A stretch of 64,000 bases of DNA, taken from assembly GCF_002531935.1 (NCBI RefSeq), contig NZ_NWSV01000015.1, positions 1 to 64,000 on the forward strand, in the 5' to 3' direction. A model generated the notes under the pieces. That model was given only the letters and a program-made list of their open reading frames with translations. It was not told where the DNA came from and ran no database searches. The translations under genes were made by a program, and so were the position numbers. Numbering within the stretch: position 1 is the first letter of the stretch; each line of letters starts with the position of its first letter. This document shows, one piece after another, positions 36,104-44,818 of the stretch. The DNA is from Rhizobium chutanense. Its GTDB lineage: Bacteria > Pseudomonadota > Alphaproteobacteria > Rhizobiales > Rhizobiaceae.

Positions 36104-36616
36104 ATGAGGTTCGGCAGACCGGCAGTCGCAGGCGTGGTTGGCGTGGCGGCCTGTGTGTTTGGCGCCTGCCTTGCGGCATCGCCTGCGCTCGCACAGGAAG
36201 TCGAGCCGCCCGCTCCATGGGTTAAGCTGACCGGTTCGCATGCCGGAGCGGTCGGAACATGCTCAATGATTGATGCGAGCGACATCGAGGCTTGTTACAT
36301 GGTCCGGTGCGACGCCAAGAACGGCCTCATCTTCGAGATTGGCGATGCCACTGTTGGTGAGAACGGCCTGCGATCGGCGCGCTTCGAGATTGGCAGGTAC
36401 AAAGAGACGATCCGTCTCGACGGCAACAGTCCCGATCGGCGAACGATTGTTCTCTCAAAACATCCGAAGCTGCTTGCCGCCCTCACATCTGGCGCTGATT
36501 TCGCCACTATGTTCGCCCTCAAGGCCGGTGAGATAGATTACAGCACCGGCTTTGAACTTACGGACGCACGAGACCAGATATCTCGCGTGGCAAAGGGCTG
36601 CCCAACCAAGCCGTGA
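36104..36616 (+). CDS. Exported protein of unknown function
   Basis: A 170-residue protein with a Sec signal peptide: positive start (MRFGRPAV), hydrophobic core, and cleavage near SPALAQE. The mature part has Cys residues near GTCSM, EACYM, RCDA and the C-terminal GCPTKP, which could form disulfides. I do not recognise the family. The ATG at 36104 has GAGG a few bases upstream; an earlier ATG at 36080 has no ribosome site. It is the only plus-strand gene between two copies of the giant-protein/COG0523 module, and it converges on COG0523 copy B with 24 bp between stops. Confidence 0.65.
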   Translation: MRFGRPAVAGVVGVAACVFGACLAASPALAQEVEPPAPWVKLTGSHAGAVGTCSMIDASDIEACYMVRCDAKNGLIFEIGDATVGENGLRSARFEIGRYKETIRLDGNSPDRRTIVLSKHPKLLAALTSGADFATMFALKAGEIDYSTGFELTDARDQISRVAKGCPTKP

Positions 36617-36640
36617 CGACGCGAAGGTCCACCGCCCGAA

Positions 36641-37825
36641 CTACCAGGCCGGAAACGGATCTTCGAGGGTGGCCCAGTCGCGCGGATCGGCGCTGGCAAG
36701 GCATCCGTCCAGCGCGGTCCGCACACCTTTCTCGTCCATATCGACACCGATAAAAACCAGTTCCTGCCGACGGTCGCCCCAGGCGCTGTCCCATCGGCTC
36801 TCGAGATGCTGACGAAACTGCTGATGGGGCGGCCAGTCCTGCCGGGGCACGGCTGCCCACCAGAGGCCCATGGGTTCGCAGCGCCGCTGGATCCCGGCAG
36901 CCGACATCAGCCCCACATGACGCGGGCGCGTGGCAAGCCAGAAATGGCCCTTGGCGCGCAGCACTCCCGGCCAGGGTTCGTCCAGGAATGCCCGAAACCG
37001 CTTGGGATCGAAGGGGCGCCTGGTGCGATAGACGAAGCTCGAGACCCCGTATTCCTCCGTTTCCGGAACATGCTCATCCGGGCTGTACAATTCCTTGTGC
37101 CACAGGGGATGCGCAGCGGCCTTTGCTTCATCGAAGAGGCCGGTATTCAGGACTGTTGAAAGAGAGATCTTGCCGAAATCCGTCTCCACCTGGAGTGCGT
37201 CCGGGTTGAGAGACGTGATGATCCTGCTCACCTCTGCGCGGATATCTTCAGACGCGTCCGAGATCTTGTTGATCACGACGACATCGGCAAATTCGATCTG
37301 ATCCACCAGCAGGTCGATGAGCGTGCGCCGGTCCTCACCGTCGCGCTGCAGGCCGCGGTCGGCAAGCAGATCGGCGCTGCTGTAGTCGGCTAACAGGTTT
37401 GCCGCGTCGACCACGGTGACCATGGTGTCGAGCCTGGCGAAATCGGCGAGAGAAATACCGTTCTCGTCGCGGAAGGAAAAGGTTGCCGCAATGGGGCGTG
37501 GTTCGGCAATGCCGGTGCCTTCGATCAACAGATAGTCGTATCGCCGCTCTTCGGCCAGTCGCCGCACTTCCGTTAGCAGGTCGTTGCGCAGGGTACAGCA
37601 TATGCAGCCATTGCTGAGCTCGATCAATGTCTCCGTCGTATGCGACAGGTTGCAGCCGCCGTCTCGAATGAGACTGGCGTCTATGTTCACCTCGCTCATG
37701 TCGTTGACGATGACGGCGACCCGCAGGCCCTGACGGTTATTCAGGACGTGGCTGAGGAGCGTCGTCTTGCCAGCACCGAGGAAGCCGGCGAGCACCGTTA
37801 CCGGCAGGCGCTCGATCCCGTTCAT
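36641..37825 (-). CDS. COG0523 G3E-family GTPase, putative metallochaperone (copy B)
   Basis: A 394-residue paralogue of the GTPase at 29082. It has the same RLPVTVLAGFLGAGKTT start, SNGCICC (C74, C76, C77), LLIEGTGIAEP and VVINKISD. The C-terminal domain contains EYGVSSFVYRTRRPF, closely like copy A. The ATG at 37825 has GAGGG upstream; 37831 is an alternative. It starts about 100 bp after the stop of giant protein B, the same arrangement as copy A with giant A. This repeated pairing is the main evidence that each GTPase serves its giant protein. Confidence 0.9.
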   Translation of the reverse strand: MNGIERLPVTVLAGFLGAGKTTLLSHVLNNRQGLRVAVIVNDMSEVNIDASLIRDGGCNLSHTTETLIELSNGCICCTLRNDLLTEVRRLAEERRYDYLLIEGTGIAEPRPIAATFSFRDENGISLADFARLDTMVTVVDAANLLADYSSADLLADRGLQRDGEDRRTLIDLLVDQIEFADVVVINKISDASEDIRAEVSRIITSLNPDALQVETDFGKISLSTVLNTGLFDEAKAAAHPLWHKELYSPDEHVPETEEYGVSSFVYRTRRPFDPKRFRAFLDEPWPGVLRAKGHFWLATRPRHVGLMSAAGIQRRCEPMGLWWAAVPRQDWPPHQQFRQHLESRWDSAWGDRRQELVFIGVDMDEKGVRTALDGCLASADPRDWATLEDPFPAW

Positions 37826-37927
37826 CGGCATCCCTCGATCAGGGATATTCGGTGTGACCGTCGCCGCAGCCGGCATTTGCGTCCTATGAGCCTCATTTCA
37901 ATCCCGCTCCAAACCTCCTCCGATGCT

Positions 37928-40900
37928 TCACGCGGCAAGCTGCGGCCGGAAGACCACATCGGCATAGTAATTCGCCGAATTGAACGTGTTGGTCGGGAAG
38001 AGGCCCGTGGTGGCGGAGCCGCCATAGGCATAGAGGCCGTTGCCGCTGGCTGGTGCCGTCAGCGGGCCGCTGGTGACGGCGGCGGTGAAGAAGCCGCCGG
38101 TCGCCACATAGGCGCCTGTCGTGTGGTAGGAGGCAACATAGGTTGTGTTGGCGGCAATGGTGAAGGGTGTTGTGAAGTTCGCCGTCTGCCAGCCGCTCGC
38201 CGTGGTGTTGGTGAAGGTGGCGGTGGCGAGTTTGGTGCCGGTGGAACTCCACAGGTCGACGACGTTCTGGCCGTTGTCGTTGGCGCTGCGATAGAACTTG
38301 ATGCCGGTAATGTCGCCGCCGACGTTCGACGTGAACTTGACGCCGAGTTCGAGCTGCTGGCCGTCGTTGAGGTTCGTCTGGGTCGGCGTGTTGGAGGCGG
38401 AAAACAGGCTGTAGGTCGCAGGCGGTGTCGTCGATGCGGCGATAGTGAAAGTCTCGTTGGTCGAGAGGCCGCCTATATCGGTCGCCGTCACCCTGACACC
38501 ATAGTTTCCTGCTGTCGTCGGCGTGCCGGAGAAGGTTCGCGTCGAGGCGTTGAAGGTGAGCCAGGCAGGCAGCGCCGTGCCGTCGGACGCTGTTGCCGCA
38601 TAGGTCAGCGTCTCGGTGCTGTCGACATCGGTGAAGGTGGTGGCCGGCAGCGTGTAGGAGAAGGCCGAGCCAAGGGTGGCGTTCTGGGTTGCCGTCTGGA
38701 CGGCGAGCACCGGTGCATCATTGGCGCCGTGGATGGTGATGGTCAGATTTGTCGTAGCGGTGGCGCCTGCGGTATCGCGCATCGTATAGCTGAAGACATC
38801 GTTCAGCGTGTTGGTCGACAGGCGCAGCGCCTGGACGGCGGAATTGGTCTCGTTGATCGTATAGGTATAGGTACCCGATGCATTGAGAACGAGACTGCCA
38901 TAGGTGCCGTTCAGCGCCGAGCCGAGCGTGCCTGACGTCGCGCCGAAGCTGACTGCGCTGACCGTCTTGGTGTCGCCGGAATCCGGATCGGTGTCGTTGG
39001 TCAGCACGTTGCCGCTGGCAACCACACCGCCCGAACCATTGGCGACACCGCCCTTCTCTGTCGCATCCCCCGCATCGGCGACCGCCGTCGGCGCCGCGTT
39101 GTTCGAATTCGTGGGACGGAAGACCACGTCGGCCCAGTAATTGGTGGCGCCAAAAGTGGCATTCGGGAAAATGCCGGCGGTGGCAGAGCCGCCATAGCGG
39201 TAGACGCCGTTGCCGCTGGCTGTTGCCGTCAGCGGGCCGCCGGTGACGGCGGCGGTGAAGAAATTAGCGGTCGCCACATAGGCGCCTGTCGTGTGATAGG
39301 AGGCGACATAGGTGGTGTTGGCGGCAATGGTGAAGGGTGTTGTGAAGTTCACCGTCTGCCAGCCGCTCGCCGTGGTGTTGGTGAAGGTGGCGGTGGCGAG
39401 TTTGGTGCCGGTGGAACTCCACAGGTCGACGACGTTCTGGCCGTTGTCGTTGGCGCTGCGGTAGAACTTGATGCCGGTAATGTCGCCGCCGACGGTCGAC
39501 GTGAACTTGACGCCGAGTTCGAGCTGCTGGCCGTCGTTGAGGTTCGTCTGAGCCGGCGTGTTGGAGGCGGAAAACAGGCTGTAGGTCGCAGGCGTCGTCG
39601 ATGCGGCGATAGTGAAAGTCTCGTTGGTCGAGAGGCCGCCGATATCGGTCGCCGTCACCCTGACGGCATAGTTTCCTGCTGTCGTCGGCGTGCCGGAGAA
39701 GGTTCGCGTCGAGGCGTTGAAGGTGAGCCAGGCAGGCAGCGCCGTGCCGTCGGACGCTGTTGCCGCATAGGTCAGCGTCTCGGTGCTGTCGACGTCGGTG
39801 AAGGTGGTGGTCGGCAGCACGAAGGAGAAGGCGGAGCCGACGGTGGCGTTCTGGGTCGCCGTCTGGACGGCGAGCACCGGCGCGTCGTTGGCGCCGTGGA
39901 TGGTGATGGTCAGGTTTGCCGTGGAGGTGGCGCCTGCGGAGTCTCGCATCGTGTAGCTGAAGACATCGCTCAGCGTGTTGGTCGATAGGCGCAGCGCCTG
40001 GACGGCGGCATTGGTCTCGTTGATGGCATAGCTATAGACACCCGACGCATTAAGCGTGAGGCTGCCATAGGTACCGTTCAGTGCCGAGCCGAGCGTGCCT
40101 GACGTCGCGCCGAAGACGACTGCCGTCACCGTCTTGGTGTCGCCGGAATCCGGATCGGTGTCGTTGGTCAGCACGTTGCCGCTGGCGACGATGCCGCCCG
40201 AACCATTGGCAACACCGCCCTTCTCTGTCGCATCCCCCGCATCGGCAACCGCCGTCGGCGTCGTATTGCCGGGAACCGAGACGGCGATGTTGAAGGTCTC
40301 GTTGGCGGCGAGGCCGCCGAGATCGGTTGCCGTGACCTTGACGCCATAGGTGCCGCCTGTCGTCGGCGTGCCGGAGAAGGTGCGCGTCGAGGCGTTGAAG
40401 GTGAGCCAGGCAGGCAGTGCGGTGCCGTCGGCGGCCGTTGCCGAATAGGCCAGCGTCTCGGTGCTGTCGACATCGGTGAAGGTAGTGGTCGGCACCACGA
40501 AGGAGAAGGCGGAGCCGACAGTGGCGTTCTGGGTCGCCGTCTGGACGGCGAGCACCGGTGCATCGTTGGCGCCGTGGATGGTGACGGTCAGGTTTGCCGT
40601 GGAGGTGGCGCCTGCGGTGTCGCGCATCGTGTAGCTGAAGACATCGTTTAGCGTGTTGGTCGACAGGCGCAGCGCCTGGACGGCGGAATTGGTCTCGTTG
40701 ATCGTATAGGTATAGGTACCCGATGCATTGAGAACGAGACTGCCATAGGTGCCGTTCAGCGCCGAGCCGAGCGTGCCCGATGTCGCGCCGAAGCTGACCG
40801 CGCTGACCGTCTTGGTGTCGCCAGAGTCCGGATCGGTGTCGTTGGTCAGCACGTTGCCGCTGGCAACCACGCCGCCCGAACCATTGGCGACACCGCCCTT

Positions 40901-43900
40901 CTCTGTCGCATCCCCCGCATCGGCAACCGCCGTCGGTGCCGTGTTGTTCGCATTCGAAGGGTTGAACATCACATCGACCCAGTAGTTCGTCTGGTCGAAG
41001 CTGGTCGTCGGGAACGCGCTATTGCCATACCTATAGACGCCGTTGCCGCTTGCCGGCGCCGTCAGCGGACCACTTGTCACATTGGAGGTGAAGTAGTTGG
41101 CGGTCGTCGAATAGTTGCCGACATTCGTATGGTAGGATGCCGTATAGGTTTGTCCGGCTGTCAGCGTCACCGGGCTCGTGAAAGTCGCGGTCTGCCAGCC
41201 GCTGGCAGTCTCGTTGGTGAAGGTGAGGGTCGCAAGCCGCGTACCCGTGCTTGACCAGAGCGACCCGGTATGTGTGCCCGTATCCAGGCTGCTCTTGTAA
41301 AACCGAATACCGCTGACCGTGCCCGCCACCGAGGACTGGAATTTGACCCCGAGCTCGACGGCCGCAGTATCGTTGGTGTTGACGACAGCCGGCGTCGCGC
41401 CGCCGAAGAGAGATGTATAAGTCGGCCCGGTGACGGTGACGGTGCGCCCTGCCGAGGGTGTCTCGAGATTGATGCTGTCGTCCACCGCCCGCGACCGGAT
41501 CGTATAGGTCCCCGCAATCGCCGGGGTCCATGAGTAGGTCCAGCTCTCGTCTCCCGTCGCCGGATGCCAGCTCGCACCATTGTCGGTCGACACCTCGACG
41601 CTGGCGATGACCCCGCCGCCCGTGTCGGCAGCGGTGCCCGAAATCGTCACGGTGGATCCAGCGGTCACCGTGCCAGGCACCGTGATGACGGAGGTCGGCG
41701 CAACCTGGTCCGACGAACCAGTCGCGGCGGTAAGCCCGGATTGCAGCGTCCCTGGCTGAATGCCCATATCGGCAAGCAGATTGACCATTGCCTGCTGCAC
41801 GCGAGGATCAGTGGGAGTTGCCTCGTTATCGTGATTATCGCTCAGGCCCCATGTCCAATAGACCGTACCGGCGCCGAACACCAGCGCGCCGCTGGGCGCG
41901 CGATAGAGGGTCAGATTGTGGGTCGCAGTCGCATTGCCGGTCGTGTTTCCGTAGTCGAGCAAGTAGGTGCTGACGGGCATCGTCGTCGACGAGAGCTTCA
42001 CGAGCCCGGCCGGATCGAAGCCATTGTCAGGCGCTTCATCCCACTCGTAACCGAGATAATTCTTGGTGAGTGTTGCCGTCTGGCCAGGCTGGAGATTGGC
42101 AACGCTCGTATTGCGCCAGAAGCGCAGATTGGCATCGTCATATCCAACCGCGATCGCGCTGAGATTGGCGCCGACATCATCGACCTTGAACAACTGCCCT
42201 GTCAGCGAGTTTTCCGGGTTTCCGCCGCCGATAGCCGGCGGGCTGAGGCGCGGGTCGCGGAAGGTGCCCGTCCATTGGTTGGTAGGATCGAGGCTGACAC
42301 CCGCGGGGCCCCATGTCTCCTTGTAGGTGATGAGCGTGCGATAAGGCGTGCCGTCGGCGCTATAGGCATTGCCCCAGCGGGTGCGCCAATAGACCTCGTT
42401 GCCGCTCCAGAACATCAGGTTGACGCCGGCATCGCGCGCGGCTTCGACATTGGTTCGCTGCTGCCCGGACCAGTATTCGTCGTGCCCGGCATCGATATAG
42501 GTCTTGTGATTGAGCAACAGGCTGCCATAGCGGTCGACGTCGAGGCCCGACATATAGGAAACGTCATAACCGTTCTGTTCCAGCCAATAGATGCCCGCAT
42601 ATTCGGCGCCGAACAAATAGTCCTGCGGGCCGGCATAGGTGCCGACCCCGCCGCGGGTCGCAATCGGTCGGTTGTAGCTGACAGCATAGGCGCGACCTGC
42701 CCCCTGCCCCGTCGCCGGGCCGTTGCCGCCATAGAGGTTTGCGCCGCCCCAGCCGTTGTAAGCCTGCCAGGTCTCGTCTGCGGTCTGGAAGACGATGTCG
42801 CTGTGGCTGGCGTCGTCACGCACGATGAACGGGATCTGATTTTCACCGAAGGTGCCGTCCTGACGCACGAGCTTGGCGATATAGACGCCCGAGACGGCAT
42901 CATCCGGTACGGTCCACGAGGCCGACACGGCCCAGTTGCCGGCGTCCACCGTGCCCGTCGAGGCGTTGCGCAGCGGACTAGGCTGCGTCTGCAATCCGGT
43001 ATGCTGCATGGTTGCGACCTTGCGCGCGCCCATGCCGCCATAATAGCCGAGCCGATAGATATCGATCCGGTAGTTGGTGGAATTGGTGTTGATCTTGAAG
43101 CTGACCGTCTTGCCGTTATCGACGCTGATATCGGTCGCGAACCCCTCGATGTTGGAACTGCCAGCACCGTCGATGCCCCACTCGCTCTCCGGATTACCCT
43201 GCTTCTGGTTTTCCAGCACGATCGCGTTGCTGGCCGTCACCGCGGCGGCCGCCAGATTTTGCGTCGTCAACGACCGCTGCTGTGCTATTGCGGGCGCGGT
43301 GGTGACCGAGCCGGAAAGCGTGCCGATGCCCCTGGAGGTGCTGGTGCCCGTCCCGGTCTCTCCGCCGCCTGGCAAGGATCCGTTCAAGACCGTTGAATCC
43401 GTCCAGCTTGCGGTTCCGCGCCAGCCCGAGAGAGGGGACAGGTTCCGGTCGAGAAGCGGGTCGCTGATCGAGGCGCCGATGGCCCGCTTGATCGTGTCCA
43501 CATAGTCCGGCCCCTCGGTCAGTCTGGTCCCGGGCAATTGGCCGTCCTGTTGAAGCAGGCCGCTGCCGTGGGCCCAATCGAGAATCCGCGTGGGGGACGT
43601 ATAGTAGCCGCAACCGCACACGCCAAAGGGCATGCCAACCGCTAGCGAATTGGGTCCGGTATGCGCGGTCGTCTGCGCCGACGGGCTCGATTCGAGAATA
43701 ACGACTTTGCCCGAGTGCACGCGCGCGGCCGCCACGGCGGGAGAACTGTGCTCAGGAGCTGTCGGTGCAGGGCTTTGCGGCAGATACGGAGCCAGAGGAT
43801 CGTCGCCTATGAGGCTCGTTCCGGCGTAAGTGCGATAAAGGGACGATTGGCCCCCGAATGCAACGCTGTTCGCATCCGGTGCGAAATGTACAAAACCAGG

Positions 43901-44269
43901 TGTATGGCCGGACGCGACAGACGCGGTTATATGACCGTTTCGCGCTCCCAATTCGCGGTTGGTTGTGAAAGCGTCAGGCAAGAGCGGCGTTGCGGTGCTG
44001 TTGTCGGCCCGACCGTCAGTGTCGCCGTTCCCGTCCGTTCCCTGGCCAACATCATGCTCGTTGAGCACCGCGTCCTTATCGGGATCGTCGACAAGGGTGC
44101 CCTGCTTGTTTCCGTCTGCGGTTGGCACCGCTGCCGCAAGTTGAGCACTATCCCCGTGCTTTTCGGCCGGCTTGCGCGACCTTTCCTTTCCGCCGATGGT
44201 CAACCATTGGGGAACCAACGAATCCACCAGGAGTGAGCGCGCAGTCCAGCGACGAGCGTTGCGATACAT
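37928..44269 (-). CDS. Giant secreted repeat protein B: DMFase-like domain, Ig-like domain, DUF4082 and VCBS/cadherin-like repeats
   Basis: About 2113 residues. A variable N-terminus (1-340) is followed by a DMFase-like domain (about 345-835) with RIDIYRLGYYGG, DAGHDEYWS and FWSGNEVYW. An Ig-like domain (about 855-948) and a DUF4082 domain (about 948-1106) follow. Three VCBS-type units (AVADAGDATEKGG start) and three cadherin-like units (TATDIGGL end) alternate with two more DUF4082 domains. It ends NYYADVVFRPQLAA, the same PQLAA end as giant A. The ATG at 44269 follows GAGAGG by eight bases. The first 340 residues include an odd Gly/Cys segment (GVCGCGYY). Export by the type I system is likely; enzyme activity is untested. 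Confidence 0.85.
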   Translation of the reverse strand: MYRNARRWTARSLLVDSLVPQWLTIGGKERSRKPAEKHGDSAQLAAAVPTADGNKQGTLVDDPDKDAVLNEHDVGQGTDGNGDTDGRADNSTATPLLPDAFTTNRELGARNGHITASVASGHTPGFVHFAPDANSVAFGGQSSLYRTYAGTSLIGDDPLAPYLPQSPAPTAPEHSSPAVAAARVHSGKVVILESSPSAQTTAHTGPNSLAVGMPFGVCGCGYYTSPTRILDWAHGSGLLQQDGQLPGTRLTEGPDYVDTIKRAIGASISDPLLDRNLSPLSGWRGTASWTDSTVLNGSLPGGGETGTGTSTSRGIGTLSGSVTTAPAIAQQRSLTTQNLAAAAVTASNAIVLENQKQGNPESEWGIDGAGSSNIEGFATDISVDNGKTVSFKINTNSTNYRIDIYRLGYYGGMGARKVATMQHTGLQTQPSPLRNASTGTVDAGNWAVSASWTVPDDAVSGVYIAKLVRQDGTFGENQIPFIVRDDASHSDIVFQTADETWQAYNGWGGANLYGGNGPATGQGAGRAYAVSYNRPIATRGGVGTYAGPQDYLFGAEYAGIYWLEQNGYDVSYMSGLDVDRYGSLLLNHKTYIDAGHDEYWSGQQRTNVEAARDAGVNLMFWSGNEVYWRTRWGNAYSADGTPYRTLITYKETWGPAGVSLDPTNQWTGTFRDPRLSPPAIGGGNPENSLTGQLFKVDDVGANLSAIAVGYDDANLRFWRNTSVANLQPGQTATLTKNYLGYEWDEAPDNGFDPAGLVKLSSTTMPVSTYLLDYGNTTGNATATHNLTLYRAPSGALVFGAGTVYWTWGLSDNHDNEATPTDPRVQQAMVNLLADMGIQPGTLQSGLTAATGSSDQVAPTSVITVPGTVTAGSTVTISGTAADTGGGVIASVEVSTDNGASWHPATGDESWTYSWTPAIAGTYTIRSRAVDDSINLETPSAGRTVTVTGPTYTSLFGGATPAVVNTNDTAAVELGVKFQSSVAGTVSGIRFYKSSLDTGTHTGSLWSSTGTRLATLTFTNETASGWQTATFTSPVTLTAGQTYTASYHTNVGNYSTTANYFTSNVTSGPLTAPASGNGVYRYGNSAFPTTSFDQTNYWVDVMFNPSNANNTAPTAVADAGDATEKGGVANGSGGVVASGNVLTNDTDPDSGDTKTVSAVSFGATSGTLGSALNGTYGSLVLNASGTYTYTINETNSAVQALRLSTNTLNDVFSYTMRDTAGATSTANLTVTIHGANDAPVLAVQTATQNATVGSAFSFVVPTTTFTDVDSTETLAYSATAADGTALPAWLTFNASTRTFSGTPTTGGTYGVKVTATDLGGLAANETFNIAVSVPGNTTPTAVADAGDATEKGGVANGSGGIVASGNVLTNDTDPDSGDTKTVTAVVFGATSGTLGSALNGTYGSLTLNASGVYSYAINETNAAVQALRLSTNTLSDVFSYTMRDSAGATSTANLTITIHGANDAPVLAVQTATQNATVGSAFSFVLPTTTFTDVDSTETLTYAATASDGTALPAWLTFNASTRTFSGTPTTAGNYAVRVTATDIGGLSTNETFTIAASTTPATYSLFSASNTPAQTNLNDGQQLELGVKFTSTVGGDITGIKFYRSANDNGQNVVDLWSSTGTKLATATFTNTTASGWQTVNFTTPFTIAANTTYVASYHTTGAYVATANFFTAAVTGGPLTATASGNGVYRYGGSATAGIFPNATFGATNYWADVVFRPTNSNNAAPTAVADAGDATEKGGVANGSGGVVASGNVLTNDTDPDSGDTKTVSAVSFGATSGTLGSALNGTYGSLVLNASGTYTYTINETNSAVQALRLSTNTLNDVFSYTMRDTAGATATTNLTITIHGANDAPVLAVQTATQNATLGSAFSYTLPATTFTDVDSTETLTYAATASDGTALPAWLTFNASTRTFSGTPTTAGNYGVRVTATDIGGLSTNETFTIAASTTPPATYSLFSASNTPTQTNLNDGQQLELGVKFTSNVGGDITGIKFYRSANDNGQNVVDLWSSTGTKLATATFTNTTASGWQTANFTTPFTIAANTTYVASYHTTGAYVATGGFFTAAVTSGPLTAPASGNGLYAYGGSATTGLFPTNTFNSANYYADVVFRPQLAA
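38041..40950. repeat. Long internal DNA repeats in giant gene B
   Basis: Matching landmarks (for example TCAGCACGTTGCCGCTGG) recur at 39001, 40168 and 40846. The first two are about 1167 bp apart and the DUF4082 part also recurs at about 1169 bp (38041 and 39210). The copies are nearly identical at DNA level in places, which points to recent expansion or gene conversion. Confidence 0.75.
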
Positions 44270-44818
44270 GGGAGGCACCTCTCGCGAGATTGTCAGGATC
44301 GAAGCTATGAGATCGCTCAATTCGGAGCACTGAAGTATAGTCCAAAAATAAGCGAGTATATCATACGCCTTTTGCTCTACTCGCGGCATCCTTTTGGAAC
44401 GGCCTGCCGTATAGGCCTGGAGACGGGCGAGACAATCAGTCGCGCACGGGACGGTTCGAGCGATGGCAAAGGCCGTTGGGATGGCGGCATTTTCGATCGG
44501 GCCAGGGCCGATCCCGCGCCGTGACCGTTCGCTGTCCTTCGCGCGGCGAGCGCGCCTATTCCTGCGTGCATAACCGTTGATTTTCCAGGATAATACCTCC
44601 TTGCCGCGCAGGGATGTATGCTTCCGGCCGACGTGGGGTGAAGCACTCACCCCCTTCTCATCAATAGTGATGAGGCAAAGCAAACGGCCTCCACCTTCCT
44701 CAAGGCTTCGCCAGACTGCACACTGGTGAGGCGGGTTCGGACCTGGTCCGGCGTTCGAACAGCGTTCAAAGTGTTGGACCAGCGTTAGTTTAGGATGGTT
44801 TGCAGGCGAGACATGTAC
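44270..44818. other. Divergent intergenic region upstream of giant B and the ExoF-like gene
   Basis: I see no supported gene in this stretch. It must hold promoters for giant B (leftward) and the polysaccharide genes (rightward). Short AT-rich stretches near 44340-44370 are possible promoter cores, but I cannot assign boxes with confidence. Confidence 0.4.

Noticed and set aside
38041..40950. Possible CRISPR array from repeated sequence
   Set aside because: The repeats are hundreds of bases long, in frame and code for protein domains; no short repeats with unique spacers.
41564..43396. Plus-strand open frame of about 610 codons inside giant gene B
   Set aside because: Shadow of the matching domain; composition is Arg/Ala/Gly-rich without family resemblance.
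30366..44269. RTX calcium-binding nonapeptide repeats in the giant proteins
   Set aside because: I looked for GGxGxDxLx repeats and found none; the Asp-rich motifs are of VCBS/cadherin type (NDTDGDGD).
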